DNA of 62,000 nucleotides from Mesostigma viride (Eukaryota; Streptophyta; Mesostigmatophyceae; Mesostigmatales; Mesostigmataceae), in the NCBI GenBank assembly GCA_009746045.1, contig RPFO01000244.1, positions 1 to 62,000 of the forward strand, read 5' to 3'. The position numbers were made by a program, and so were the translations under genes. Under the pieces are notes generated by a model. It did not search any database. It saw only the letters and a list, made by a program, of their open reading frames with translations, and was not told the origin of the DNA. Every line of letters begins with the position of its first letter. Positions within the stretch are counted from its first letter, which is position 1. This document shows, one piece after another, positions 20,514-31,699 of this stretch.

Positions 20514-21718
20514 ACGAGCCACGAGCCACGAGGTAGCCGTGGCTGACGGCGGAGCTCATAACTTTCACGTTTGAGCACCGAATTTAGCCGTGAATATCAC
20601 TATTGCTTCGTCTTTCTAAGACGCACATGCTGATATAATTTTCCGAATCTATTACGCAATATATGACGAGCAAACGTCCCTCGACGCAACGCAGTTTGGC
20701 AGATGCGCTCGCCCATGACAATGCAGCAGACCCGGCAGGCAGCGGTGACACTAGCTCGTCGTGCACTGGTGGTCGCCCAGCAACCTCCCGGGATCAATGC
20801 CTCGCCCTCGGCATCGCCTGACCCTAAACGCGCCCGCTCAGCCGACAAAACAGGAGGGTCTTCACGCCCCTCGGAACCGCGCTTTCGGCTCAAGCCTTTC
20901 CAGGTCGATGATCACGACTGGACCAACATGTCTCCGTCCGATGCTCTGGACTGCATCTTCTACGGGGACTACGCCTCGCTTTACAACCTGTGCATCCATC
21001 TCCACGCCACCGGACGCCTCCTCGTCACCGACGGCCGTCGCTGCCGGGCACAACGTCAGCATGGTTTTCGGCTCCCCCCGCCCCGTCCTCCAGCATGCCA
21101 TCCTCAACTCCCTTCTCCAGCCGGCTCTGACGGCGAGATCTGTACTCCATCCATCTCCGCCCCCACCCTCCGTTCCATCCTCACGGAAGCCTTCCAGCAG
21201 CACGTGACCCCCCTTGCTGCCGACGTAGCAGCAATCGGTGGCCCGCTGACTGCTGAACTTCCTCACGTACCTTTCCACCGCCGCCGCCTCCACGTACCTC
21301 CACTGCCATTTCCGCCTCCACTGCCGACATCCAAGCCCAGCTCCTGGACCTCGACAAACGCCTTCAAGCCACAGCCACCGCCCTTGAGAGCTTGCATGAC
21401 ACCGCCGGCCTCACCGCCCAGGCGGTGAAGGACATCGCCGCCCATGGCCGGCGCCTGCTGGCCCGGCCGGGGATGCTCCCTCCACCTGGGCGGACTTGCT
21501 TAAGCATCACACCACCTCCACCACCTCCACCATCACGGCACAACTCAAGCAACAAGCCCTCGACCTTCGCGAGGAAGCCAGCCGACATGTATCGCCAGGC
21601 GCAGCCACAATGTCATCGTCAAGCACTTCGACCAGCCGGTAGGTGAGACCTCCACGAGCCTTCTTGAGGCATTTAAGCGCGACATTTTTGCCCCCATGCT
21701 ACTCACCGGCATGGGATC
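20514..21718 (+). mobile_element. HAL1-like (ORF1-only L1 derivative), copy A, 3'-truncated
   Basis: A 5' leader starting GAGCCACGAGGTAGCC (about 150 bp) is followed by an ORF1-like frame from 20664. The same leader restarts at 21719 as copy B, cutting copy A inside ORF1. The leader copies match closely over about 135 bp (20517-20650 versus 21720-21853). Confidence 0.7.
20664..21718 (+). pseudogene. L1-type ORF1 protein, copy A (frameshifted)
   Basis: Begins MTSKRPSTQRS, matching MSKRLSTQRS in copy B. An extra TCG-like step near 20757 shifts the frame; homology continues in the frame with PSASPDPKRARSA and later DWTNMSPSDALDCIFYGDYASLYNL. Further on come EAFQQHVTPLAADVAAIGG, a coiled-coil-like Leu/Ala-rich part, Pro-rich DNA near 21480-21530, and HFDQPVGETSTSLLEAFKRDIF just before the break. 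ORF1 proteins bind and chaperone LINE RNA. Several indels make it inactive. Confidence 0.6.
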
Positions 21719-21856
21719 GCCGAGCCACGAGGTAGCCATGGCTGACGGCGGAGCTCGAATAACTTTCACGTTTGAGCACCGAATTTAGCCGTGAATATCA
21801 CAATCGATGCGTCTTTCTACGACGCACATGCTGATATAACTTTCCGAAGCTATTAA

Positions 21857-23783
21857 GGGGACTCGGCGCGGCGAATATTTTCCGCGCCGAAAAAATTCCG
21901 CGGTCCCCTCCGTACCGTGAAAAGTGGGTGCACGGTGCGCGCACCCCTTGCGGAAGTGGCCATGGCGACTGCATTTAGACGAAACGTGACAAATCTGGCC
22001 CGCGGAAAGCAGAAAAAATGCTCGATTGTTGGAGAAAATTAGTTACTGATTCTAATTTATGGTGGGATGGTTGCGATCTATAATGTCGCGGGCTTTTTTT
22101 CTTTGCCATCGGCATGGGGGGTCCGGCCTGAATTTCTGTCGGGATGACTAAAGTATAATGGATGCCTGCCGGTGTGATTGTCGATTGTTGCCAGTTTTGA
22201 TGGTCGTAAGGAAAGCTAGTTTAATGATGTTTCTCAAGCCGTAAAAATTCCCGCTGCTATCTTAATTTACATTTCCCGTCATTTTGCGGTAAGATACCAT
22301 TAGGCCTGCGCGATGCGTGCCCAACCTCTCCATGAAAGGGTGGCCTTTCTTGTGCGCCTGGGCACGAATAAATGCCCGTTACTACGGTACGTTCTTGTAT
22401 TAAACGTCTTACTCTAGCGTTTTCCTGCTTTCTTAGCTCGTTGAGCGTAAGCTTTTTGCCTTCTTTCCGGCCATGCAGATGCAGCCAGGAAGTTGCGGGT
22501 CCTGGCGCTGCATCGCTGGATTCCTGGATGTCTTTTAGCAAGTTCGTCTGTGACATAGCTGGCTTTCTGCAGCGCGTGGCCCGCAACCTGTCGGGAAGGT
22601 GTCATGCTTTTGTTTCCATGCTTCTCTGAAATTTCTTTTGCTTTATAGACAGTTGTGTTCGAGGAAATTCACGCGGTCTTCCTAAGCAGCGGCATCATTT
22701 TCCCCAGACACTGACGAGCTGGCACCTGTCTCCTAAAGAAAGTGGCTCGTGCTTGTTAGAAAGGAGGCAGTGTGCATTTTGCGGGACACAATGCTTTGGT
22801 GGCACATGCGTCAGGTAGGTTGTTCCAATGGCCGTCTCTTCACCTTTCCCACTGAGTAAATGATAACCTTTGTCATGCTAACCAGAGCAGCTGGCAAAGG
22901 TTGGCTGGATAAAAAGTCAGCTTATTTTCTCTTTATATTATACAGCGTGTGTGGTCCTCCACGTGGCCGGCTTGTTGGGCATTTTGGAAGAGGGTTTTTA
23001 ATGTGTTGTTGGGTGAAACAACTTGGTTGTTGGCACAAAATCACACATTATTAGCTTGAGATAGGCATTACATATGCTGCTCAGGCGTGTCGTCCTACCA
23101 GCCTTCTTGTTAAGGGTAGACTCACAAGGCTGGCTGTGCTGATGGAGGGGTGGGGCGTATGACGCTCCGGACATCCTCCTCACACTCCGTGATCAAAGTG
23201 GGCATGTTTTGGGGTGTCTAGGGTAGCAAAACAGATGTCATTTTGGCTCAGCACTAGCTCAATTCTCTTTTAGCGTCTACCCAGGTGGCATCACAGGAAA
23301 ATCAATAACTTGAGCTACGCTTGTCAGAATGAGCTCAAACTTTGGGGTTGTGTTTCCCCCCACTCAGTGGAATTTCGCATGTATGGATGACCCCATTCGA
23401 TGTGTTGATGATTTGATTTATTTTTTTTTGCTCGAAAAAGTACCCATTTTGCGGGGAAATTAATAACTCAAACAAATGTGATTATTTTGACCATGCGAAT
23501 AGCCCAGATTTTTTAGAAGTGGGGGAACTTTGCAGGAATGTATGGGTAGGTCATTTGGATAAGTGGTTTGTCTTGGGCAAAATATCTCATAAATAGCGTC
23601 TTTAATTTTCTATTTTTAGCTCGCCACCGGTGCGTGGTTGGGGGTAGTAACCCCAACAAGTGGTGGCATGAATGTCCAAACATCATATTTATGGTACTCA
23701 ATCATCACTAGATGGTTCCCAAGTGCATTGGAACTGATATTCATTAAAGTCAGTTTTTCAGGCTTTTGGACGTGCGAGTCCCC
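21857..23783. mobile_element. TTAA-specific DNA element E1
   Basis: Flanked by TTAA (21853-21856 and 23784-23787), with inverted ends GGGGACTCG / CGAGTCCCC. It lies in the leader of HAL1-like copy B. Its first 45 bp (GGCGCGGCGAATATTTTCCG...) match those of E2, and its last about 200 bp also align to E2. 1927 bp, no transposase frame. TTAA duplications with GG starts fit Kolobok; piggyBac also duplicates TTAA but normally starts with CC. Confidence 0.85.
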
Positions 23784-24075
23784 TTAAACATGAAGTATGC
23801 ACAAACCCCTCCTCGCGTACCAATATACGATGAGCAAACGCCTTTCGACGCAACGCAGCGTGACGGCTGCGCTCGGCAATGAAGATACGCCTGCAGCCTC
23901 GGCTGCAGCTTCGCCCACCGGCCCAGACGGCAACGGTGACGCTAGTCGTGCACTGGTGCTCGCCCAGCCCTCCGGGCTTGCCTCGCCATCTGCATCGCCT
24001 GAACCTAAGCGCAGTTGCTCTGCTGAGCCGCCCTGGGAAGAGATCTCCTTTGACGTCAACTGTCTCAGTGTCCAG

Positions 24076-25826
24076 AGGCCTCAATTGAGGCCTTTTGGCT
24101 CAATTGAGGCCTTTTTCACCAAGATCACATTGGGTACGGTATTTTGGCGGGAAGGACCGGTCCTATGGGCCGTCCGGCCCCAGTGGCGCGAATCTGGTAT
24201 ATGTGCTGACTGAGCGTCCTGACCCGTTGGGGTCGACAGGGGTCGACGGTTACTGGAAAATACGTGAGGTGGAAAAGTACCTATTTTGGCCACTTTCGTG
24301 CAACGGGACGATGAATTTTCACGAATGCACGACCATGGCGGCCTCGAGTAAAATAGACCGTATGGCCACACGTGTCCGTGCATCATTTCGAGCAGTAAGG
24401 AGCGCGTTGGGCACATAAATTATCCATGAAGCTAGCCCGATCGCTAAATGTGTCAAAAGTCGATTTCTTAATTCGTGGGGTCGTTATATGTGTGCTAAAT
24501 GCCAGGTTAGTGAAATTCCGATGGGGCGTAGATGGCGTTGATAGTGCGCCTGCCAGCAGGCCGGTGCTTCGATATGCTGGGAAGGAGACTAGCAGAACGG
24601 CGGGGGGGGGTGTTGGGGCAGCCGTGACTAAAGGGGCACTGGCTATTTTCGAGCCTTCTGGCGTGTACATCCGTAGGTAGAGAAGGGGTGTTTTTGGGTA
24701 GGAAAAACTGGGTTGCGGACAGCGAGAAAGCACGCGCGCCCGGCTATGGCAGCGCTCGTACGCAAGAAGCGCTGGCCCGGGCGTTGGCAGCCGTTTTCAT
24801 GCGTCAATGGACGATGCATGGAGCTACTGTCCTGCACGAGGAGCGGCCTGCGCTGGTCCCGGGGAGCTTAAAAAAGTCGTGTTTGACCAGCGTTCCTGTC
24901 GCAGCCATCTCCACTGCCCGCGTTAGTGCGCGCTTCATGATGCCATGTGTCGATACGTGTGAAAGTTGAGTGCATCCAGGTGGGAGAAGGTTTATATCAT
25001 CGTCTGTCTTGTAACGCTGCCAGTTTTTTGTTGTTTACCGGCACCTGGCCGGTGTGACTTCAAGGCAGGTTATTACGTAGTGCTGCGCTCTGCGGATGGG
25101 GCCGGTTGTGTAAGCGTGTGTGCTTTCTGTAAGAAGCATGATATTTCCTGCTGCGTTGCTCATGTCACAGGCAAGCCTTGCAAGTGCCAAGAAATGGGTT
25201 AGAGGTCTGAGAACTGGGTATGAGTGTCCATTCATGCTCTTCTATCTTGCCATGCTGTTCATGTGCTATCTTAACAGCAACACCTTGTTAGAAAATATCA
25301 TAAGTGCATAGGTATAGGGGCTTGGTGAGTGAAGTTAAGCGCTTTGCACTTCACAACTGTCATGATAATGCATGATCCTTCTGCGTGGTTGCAATAGAGG
25401 CTGTGGATTCTTCGTAGTTACGTGCAATACCCATGGCAGGCTATTACTGCCTGCAGTGCTTCGCGACAGCCCTGGTGGTGCAAGTGTGTGTGTGTGGTCC
25501 CTTGGGGAGCATGCCATGCCTTGCCATGCTCACCGGGTCACGGGAAAGCCTCGCAAGACCCGTAAGACACGTTAGATGCATAGGGAACTGAGCTCTATTG
25601 CCTTTTTGATGCATGTATCTATGGTCATGTTGTGTTTATGGTGCCGCCGCAGCAACACCCTGTTTTATAAAATCATAATTAAATAGGTATTGGGGCTGTA
25701 TGACTGATGTTAAGTGCTGGGAACCCCAAAACAATCATAATAATGGATGTCCTATGCTCATATTTGGAATAAAGTTTGTTTGGCTACATGCAACACCCAA
25801 TATAAAAAAGGCCTCAATTGAGGCCT
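24076..25826. mobile_element. DNA element E3 with palindromic ends
   Basis: Both ends carry the 18-bp palindrome AGGCCTCAATTGAGGCCT (24076-24093 and 25809-25826) followed inward by T-rich DNA. The left end has a second partial copy (24099-24116). It interrupts ORF1 of copy B, as the flanks belong to consecutive parts of that gene. 1751 bp, no transposase frame. It contains an imperfect internal duplication (about 25065-25380 and 25428-25750). No clear target duplication, so the superfamily is open. Confidence 0.7.
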
Positions 25827-26150
25827 TTTCCTGGACATTGGGACACAACGCCTCAAGCTACTGGAAACGCAGCCCCGGATTCTTCATGGACGATTTGTTT
25901 TTCGGCACGAACGCCTCGCTTCTATAGCCCTGTGCGTGCACCTCACGTCCCACAACCGCGGCCGCTGGCCTGGTGATGGCCAGCTTGTCGACCCTGCCGA
26001 GGCTCTCCCAATCATTCACCGCATGAATCGCCCCAAGCTCCAACGCTTCGCCCTCTGCTCCCTCCTTGGACGCTCCGAATCCGCGATCTGGGCTTCCCCA
26101 CCGGCCCCCCCCACCTTTCCCACCGAAGCCACCATCCGCACCCTCCTTAA

Positions 26151-28379
26151 GGGGACGTGGCGCGCCGAATATTTTCCGCGCCAAAAAATTCGCGGTACCG
26201 TCCGTACGGTGTATAATGTGTGCCCGGACCGCTCAACACTCGCGGAGGTGGCCATGGCGGCATGCCTTTATGCAATATTAATCGATATGGCACGTAAACA
26301 GCTAGAAAAAATGCTTGAATTTCGCAGAAGATTAGTTGATGACCACATTTCATGGCGGAAAGCTTACGGTTTGCAATATCGCTAATTTCTCGAACGGCTA
26401 CGGGCGCGGGGGTCCAGGATATAATTTCTCTTGCGGATCATGAAATTTAATGCAGGTTTACGGCAGCTATTGTGAGGCAACGTAGGCTCTAAAGACCGAT
26501 TATGAAGCTTACTTAATGGCGTTGTCGAGTTTGTGCCGAAGCTTCCCGGTTTCTTTTACATTTCCGGCATTCAAGGTAAGAACCTACGCAGGCCTGCGCA
26601 TGTCGCCTTCGACGTATTCACGGAAGGCGCACCTTCCTTGTTCGCCTGATCAATGGATGATGTCTTTTATTGTTAGAGCTTGCGTGCCAGTTTATGCATG
26701 AAACATTTCCACGCAGGCAGGTGTATTGACGTCGGCCTTTCGCCTTTTTTTCGGGCAGTTTCCCTGCAGGAAGCGCTCCATTTCTTTCGGTTGCATCGTC
26801 AGATTCCTAGCTATTTCGTACAATTTCGTGTAGTTTGTGGCTGGCATGCTAAATGCGCCGAGGTCAAGTTGTTGGTAATGTGTTGACATTTGTTTTCCAT
26901 AATCCTTTGGACATGAGCTTGCTCAGACGCTTTGTTATGTGCCGGATCTGACACGCCTGTTTTAGTAACGACATCCGGCATGTGCCTAGAGGCTAACAAG
27001 CTGGCATCAGCTTCTTAGCAAATTGTCATATTGGAAAGGAAGGTGAGAGTGGTTCTTTTGCTGGCCATACTGCATGAGTGGCATTGCATTAGATAGGTGT
27101 TTCCATTGCTTTCCTTGAGCTATAACCATTAAGACTGCCCTGCTATGTGTGCAGCAAGGCAAGCTGGATAGGATGTGAATGATTGGCAGACAACATGTAT
27201 GATTTGCTGCCAAGTTTGCAGGCTGCAGTTGCCTCTATTGCTTGGGCAGTCTTTCTAAGGTTTTTACACGTATACTTGCTGAGTTCTTGGCATAAATTTA
27301 CATGGTAACCTTGGGCTGAGCATAGTGTATGCTCTCTTGGTGCGTGTATGCCTAGCGATGGTGTTGCTATGCGCACGCTGGCAAGGCTGGCCATGCTGAG
27401 GGCAGGGGAGGGCAGATGAGGTGCCCAGCCTTTTCTTATGTTGTGTGATCGAGTTGGGCATGTTTTTTGGCTTCTTGGATGGAAAACATGATGTCTAGGT
27501 GGCCTTATACACAGAAAAACCTCATTTAGCGTATGTTCAGGTTTTAGCACGCAAAACCTTATAACTTGAGCTAGACTTGTCGGAATGACCTGGGACTTGG
27601 ACCATTGCTGTCCCCCTGTTAGCCGGATTTTCGCTTGATTTTGTGGCCTTATTTGAAGTGTTTATGATACATTTATTCCCAATGTCCGGTAAAAAAAGAC
27701 CTGTTTTGCGGGAAAATTAATAACTGTTCAAGGTTTTGCCATTTCCATGATGTAAATAGCTCAGCAAGCTACACACTCAGGGAACTACAAATGGTTGATT
27801 TTTGGTTGCCAACAAGTGTGTGCATTGGCTGGGGCATACCCAGCCCTAATTAGCGTCTTTTTCTATTTATAGCGCAATATTGGCGTATACTTGGGGTGTT
27901 CAGCCCGTCTCACGGTGCGAGACTGAACAAGTCTCGCGTGCAGACACGTGTGTAGTACTCCTACACACAGATCTCGAGTGATTTATCTAGTACCAAATCC
28001 GAAAGGCTTGCATCACTCCCCGGACAGGAGAACTTTTGCGGATGACTGTAGGTGTAAGTTGGCGATGCCATGGTAACCGGAGACGTCCGTCCTATAGTCA
28101 GCAAAATTGGTGCGAGAGGTCCCCAGTTCGATTCCGGTCGGATTCATTTGCAGATCGCGTTTTCCGCGTTTTCCGCGGCCCGGCACTGAACGCAAAGGTT
28201 TTCACCTTTGCGGAGTGTCTGATCAGAGTATACTTGGGGGTAGTACCCCCAACAAGTGCATGGACAACTCACAAGAGATGTTATTTAGTGCCCGCAATCA
28301 TATTTCAGCATTGTGCAAATGAATTTCAAGTGTTATTACCATAGTTCAATTTTTAAGGGTTTTGGGGTGCCACCTCCCC
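26151..28379. mobile_element. TTAA-specific DNA element E2
   Basis: Flanked by TTAA (26147-26150 and 28380-28383), with inverted ends GGGGACGTGGC and GCCACCTCCCC (one mismatch). It splits ORF1 of HAL1-like copy B. Same family as E1, with the shared GAATATTTTCCGCGCC left end and related right end. 2229 bp, or about 1886 bp without the 331-bp insert at 27897. No transposase frame. Confidence 0.87.
27897..28227 (+). mobile_element. SINE-like insertion with tRNA-related segment
   Basis: 331 bp inside E2, flanked by 12-bp direct repeats GTATACTTGGGG (27885-27896 and 28228-28239), the variable-length duplication expected for retroposition. Positions 28086-28142 look like a tRNA without an anticodon arm: TCCGTCC pairs with GGTCGGA (one mismatch), with an A-box-like TAGTCAGCAAAATTGG and the pol III B-box GTTCGATTCC. 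Hairpins mark both ends (GTCTC/GAGAC near 27907; CGCAAAGGT/ACCTTTGCG near 28190). It lacks a poly-A tail, so SINE is the likely but not proven class. Confidence 0.6.
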
Positions 28380-29285
28380 TTAAGGGAGCTTTCGAGCAGC
28401 ACGTGACCCCCCTTGCCACAGATGTGGCGGCATTGGGCGGCACGCTGCCAGGCTGCTGAGCTCCCCACCATCCCCACCGCCACCGCCAACCTCCTCGCCT
28501 CCGCCCCCCCCCCCCTCCGCCTCCACCGACTCCATCATGCACCGCCCAGCTCCGCAACATCGACCAGCGCCTCAAGGATAATGCCATCGCTATCGAGGTC
28601 CTGCAGAACACCGCAGGCCTCACTGCCCAGGCGGTGAAGGACATTGCCGCCAAGCAAGCCCCCGCTGGCCTGGCCGGCGATGCTCCTCCCATCACGACCT
28701 GGGCGGACATGCTTAAGCAACATACCACCTCCACCACCTCCGCTGTCGCAGCCCATGCAGCTCCAGCGGCAGACGCTTGACCTCTGCGAGGAGGCCGGCC
28801 GATCGAGCTCGCCAAGCGCAGCCTCAACGCCATACTCAAGAACTTCGACATGGAAGAAGGTGAGAATTCCGAGAAGCTTGTACGTGCGTTTGAGAGCAAA
28901 ATCCTTGCACGCATGGGCCTTCTTGGTGAGATTAAGCTGACCGCCCACCGCCTAGCTCCCCCGCGCGCGGGGTAAGGCAGGGGCGCCTCCGCTTCTTCTC
29001 ATCTTTGAGAGCCCAGCGGACAAGATTTCGTTTCTCAGACGCCGCAAGTGGCTCGAGAAGACTCACTTCACCCTTGACGACGACTTGACCCTGGCGCAGC
29101 AACAACGGCAACGGGAGCTATGGCCGACCTACCTCCAGCTCCGGCAGACCAAGGCGGGCCAGCCGGTGTACTGGAAGGGGGCGGCCATCTACGTCGGCCA
29201 CAAGCCCTGGCACGCGCGACTCCCTCGACCACCGCGGCCCCAGCGACTCCAGCAGCCCCAGCCTACTAAAGGCCGGGGAATATAG

Positions 29286-29721
29286 CAGCAGTGTAGAATA
29301 GTTAGACAGTGGCCTTGTACATGTGCGCCTACTACAGGCACTATACCAGCTGAGGCCTAGCCTTCAGTTTAGTCATGTACATGTCACTGTGCCTATGATG
29401 AGCCACCCTCCAGATGATGCCTAGCTTTATTTAATTGTGCCGTGCCCATGCAGGGAGTAACTCTCTGCTGAGACGCCATGCCCTAGCTCTTGTATAGCTA
29501 TGCTGTCAGATCTTCACCCCCATGACAGGCTCCCCCTTAGCTGGGCATAGCTTGAAGATCATGGGGCTGCAAGTGCCCTGGTGCACCTAGAGCAAGGGTC
29601 GTTTACATTCCCACCCTTGCAGGAAGTAGCTTAGAATGTATGATAGGCCATATGCCCCTTCTCTGGGCTATGTGCTACATATACTCCCAACGGAGTTATG
29701 TTAGGACTAATTAATTAACCC
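29286..29721 (+). other. 3' region and TTAA tail of HAL1-like copy B
   Basis: About 435 bp of non-coding DNA ending in a short hairpin (ACTCCCAACGGAGT), ATGTT and TTAATTAA. The last 170 bp recur at about 31945-32114 (inside the CACTA-like element) and, reversed, at 52774-52950. The shared hairpin and TTAA tail are probably the signal used for retrotransposition. Confidence 0.75.
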
Positions 29722-29819
29722 ATAGTCCGGTAATGGGTTTTTGGCATTTTTAGACCCCTGAAAAAGCAAAAAATCATAACTCATAGGCCACAACTCCAAA
29801 TACCCCCAACCAAGTAGCC

Positions 29820-30217
29820 ATGGCGGAATCACCTTCAGCCGCCTCCCACTCCCCCGTCGATGCATGGGGAGGATTCAGCGCCTTACACCATATCACGCAA
29901 CTAGTCGACGCTGTGGACACCATTGCGACCCAGCCATCATCTGCTGAAGCCGCCATTAACGTTTCGTCTAAGCGGCATTGCGCCGGCCCCGCCGACGAGA
30001 TGGACAGCCAGATCCCTCCGCCTGCGGCTCCTTTTTCCAGTGAGGTTTCCCGTGAGGATGACCCCCTTGACGACGACGACGACGACGACGCCATCGACGA
30101 CGCTGAGTTTCACCCAGCGGACTTCATGCCTGGCGAGGCTGTCGCCGAGCACCGGTTCTTTTCGCTTACCGCCGAGCAGGCGCAGGCTATCCTGCACCAC
30201 CTGCAAGCCAACGACCA
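29820..30217 (+). pseudogene. second ORF1-type gene, 5' part (split by CACTA-like element)
   Basis: Starts ATG GCG GAA TCA just after a short leader. Features are a Ser/Pro-rich start, a nuclear-signal-like SSKRHC, a long acidic run (DDDDDDD near 30080), and EQAQAILHHLQAND at the break. It is interrupted at 30218 and resumes at 37074. After removing the insert and one CA the frame joins as NDQEIYFPSTPGE. Organisation resembles the HAL1-like ORF1 but the sequence differs, so this is another ORF1 family. Confidence 0.6.
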
Positions 30218-30230
30218 CACCGGGAAGGGG

Positions 30231-30860
30231 GGTGTGACATTTTGTGATATTTTGTGACATATCACGTGACATTTTGTGATGTGGATGTGACAAAATGTGA
30301 CACTTTGTGATTTTTTGTGACAAAACTGTGATATTCTGTGACATTTCGTGATAAATCATGTGATAAAACCAGCATATTCTGTGATTATCTTTGTGACAAA
30401 AACAAGGAATTTATCACAAAATATCAATGTCACGACTTGACAAAACGCACTGACAAAATCCGTGACATTATCACTGATATATCACGAAAAAAGGGTGACA
30501 AATCCGTGACATTATCACAAAAAAAAGGGTGACAAATCCGTGACATTATCACGAAAAAAGGGTGACAAATCCGTGACATTATCACTGATATATCAGGAAA
30601 AAAAGGGTGACGAAATCCGTGACGTTATCACTGATATATCAGGAAAAAAAGGGTGACGAAATCCGTGACGTTATCACTGATATATCAGGAAAAAAAGGGT
30701 GACGAAATCCGTGACATTGTCACTGATATATCAGGAAAAAAAGGGTGACAAAGCCGTGACAATGTCACTGATAAATCTAGGGAGAAAACAGTGACATAAA
30801 ACCACGGGCGATCATGACATATCACACAGATATATCGTGACATATCACACGGATATATCA
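30231..30860. repeat. left subterminal repeat array (TGTGACA / TTTTGTGA)
   Basis: Dozens of degenerate TGTGACA and TTTTGTGA motifs in both orientations, passing into a 46-bp tandem unit (GGGTGACGAAATCCGTGACG..., starts at 30605, 30651 and 30697) that contains CACTGATATATCAG. Such clusters are transposase-binding regions in CACTA elements. Confidence 0.85.
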
Positions 30861-30899
30861 GAACACATTCCAAAGCAAAACGGATGAAAAGCACACCTC

Positions 30900-31437
30900 G
30901 CGATTTCTTTATTACAAATATAAAGATAAATGTAACAGATCTTCATTCTTCATTCTTGATTCTTCATTCTTCAACAGTGATTATCGATCAGTGACAATTT
31001 GCAAACGCCGGCTTGGCGCTTGTCGTTGCGTGACAGAAATCTCAGAATGTTCCTGGAATGCAATAAAAAACGCACATGCGCAAGAAACATGAACGGATGG
31101 TTGGTGTCAGCTGTCTCATCTGCCACCGCACCCTAGAAAACCAATTCATGAACAAGAAAGCGCTCGATATAGATCAAGAAAACAAAAACAAACCTGCGCA
31201 GCCGTGGCGCCTAGATGACGATGTTAAGTGGACGACGACGAGGAGGCCGGCACCTTGTCTCCCTGTGAGCAGAAAAAAAAAGGCAAGTTTGAACACTCAA
31301 GATTTGTCATAGCCTTTCACAGCCTCGATCAATAGAAATGTTGCACATCAAAATCAATGTGTTGCCTAGAACATCCTTGAATGGGTTTCAAGAACAGCAA
31401 GGCGGCCTCCCCCGCCCGCAAACTCATAATCCCAGTG
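30900..31437. other. CACTA-like element 1 interior, no gene seen
   Basis: Contains three GATTCTTCATTCTTC-type repeats near 30945-30975. The only frame (31076-31312) shows no domain. Confidence 0.4.
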
Positions 31438-31467
31438 TTTACAACCCCCTCATGAGGGGGTTGTAAA
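31438..31467. repeat. 30-bp perfect palindrome
   Basis: TTTACAACCCCCTCATGAGGGGGTTGTAAA read in two halves of 15: the halves are exact reverse complements with no spacer. An A-run (31483-31497) follows. Several CCCAGTTTCCCACA repeats lie at 31500-31625. Confidence 0.9.
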
Positions 31468-31699
31468 ATTGCAATCAGTCATTAAAAAAAAAAAAAAATC
31501 CCAGTTTCACACACTGCCCACTCATAAATAATCCCAGTTTCCCACAGCCCCCACTCAGCCCACTCTGACATAAACCACCCCAGTTTAGACACCCCCTCTC
31601 ATGAATAAGCCCAGTTTCCCACAGTCACCTGGGAGACCGCGCAACCTGGGGTCAGTCAGGTCAGTCACAGCCGGTGCGGCGCTAGATTACAATACCGGT

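Larger units (their letters stand above)
23830..29285 (+). pseudogene. L1-type ORF1 protein, copy B (three exon-like pieces, interrupted)
   Basis: Pieces: 23788-24075 (MSKRLSTQRS, Ala/Pro-rich, ASPEPKRSCSA), 25827-26146 (SWTLGHNASSYWKRSPGFFMDD, a later ATIRTLL) and 28384-29285. The last has FEQHVTPLATDVAALGG, a coiled-coil-like segment, KNFDMEEGENSEKL, APPLLLIFESPADKISFLRR and DDDLTLAQQQRQRELWPTY, ending in a Pro-rich tail. The final part matches the RRM-plus-C-terminal-domain pattern of L1 ORF1 proteins (RNA-binding nucleic-acid chaperones). At the 26147 TTAA site the two sides join in frame (TLLKGAFEQ). Frameshifts near 28450 and 28965 show separate decay. Confidence 0.75.
21719..29721 (+). 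mobile_element. HAL1-like element, copy B, split by three DNA elements
   Basis: Leader 21719-21852, interrupted at TTAA by 21857-23783; ORF1 start to 24075; interruption 24076-25826; ORF1 middle to 26146; TTAA interruption 26151-28379; ORF1 end to 29285; 3' region 29286-29721 ending in a TTAATTAA tail. Without the inserts it is about 2.1 kb. ORF1 is followed directly by the 3' region and no RT frame exists, as in mammalian HAL1 (half-L1) elements. The 3' region matches the reverse complement of 52777-53230, so it belongs to the element. Confidence 0.82.

Noticed and set aside
24060-25840. A target-site duplication for E3
   Set aside because: Flanks CAGTGTCCAG and TTTCCTGGAC do not give a convincing direct repeat, so none is claimed.
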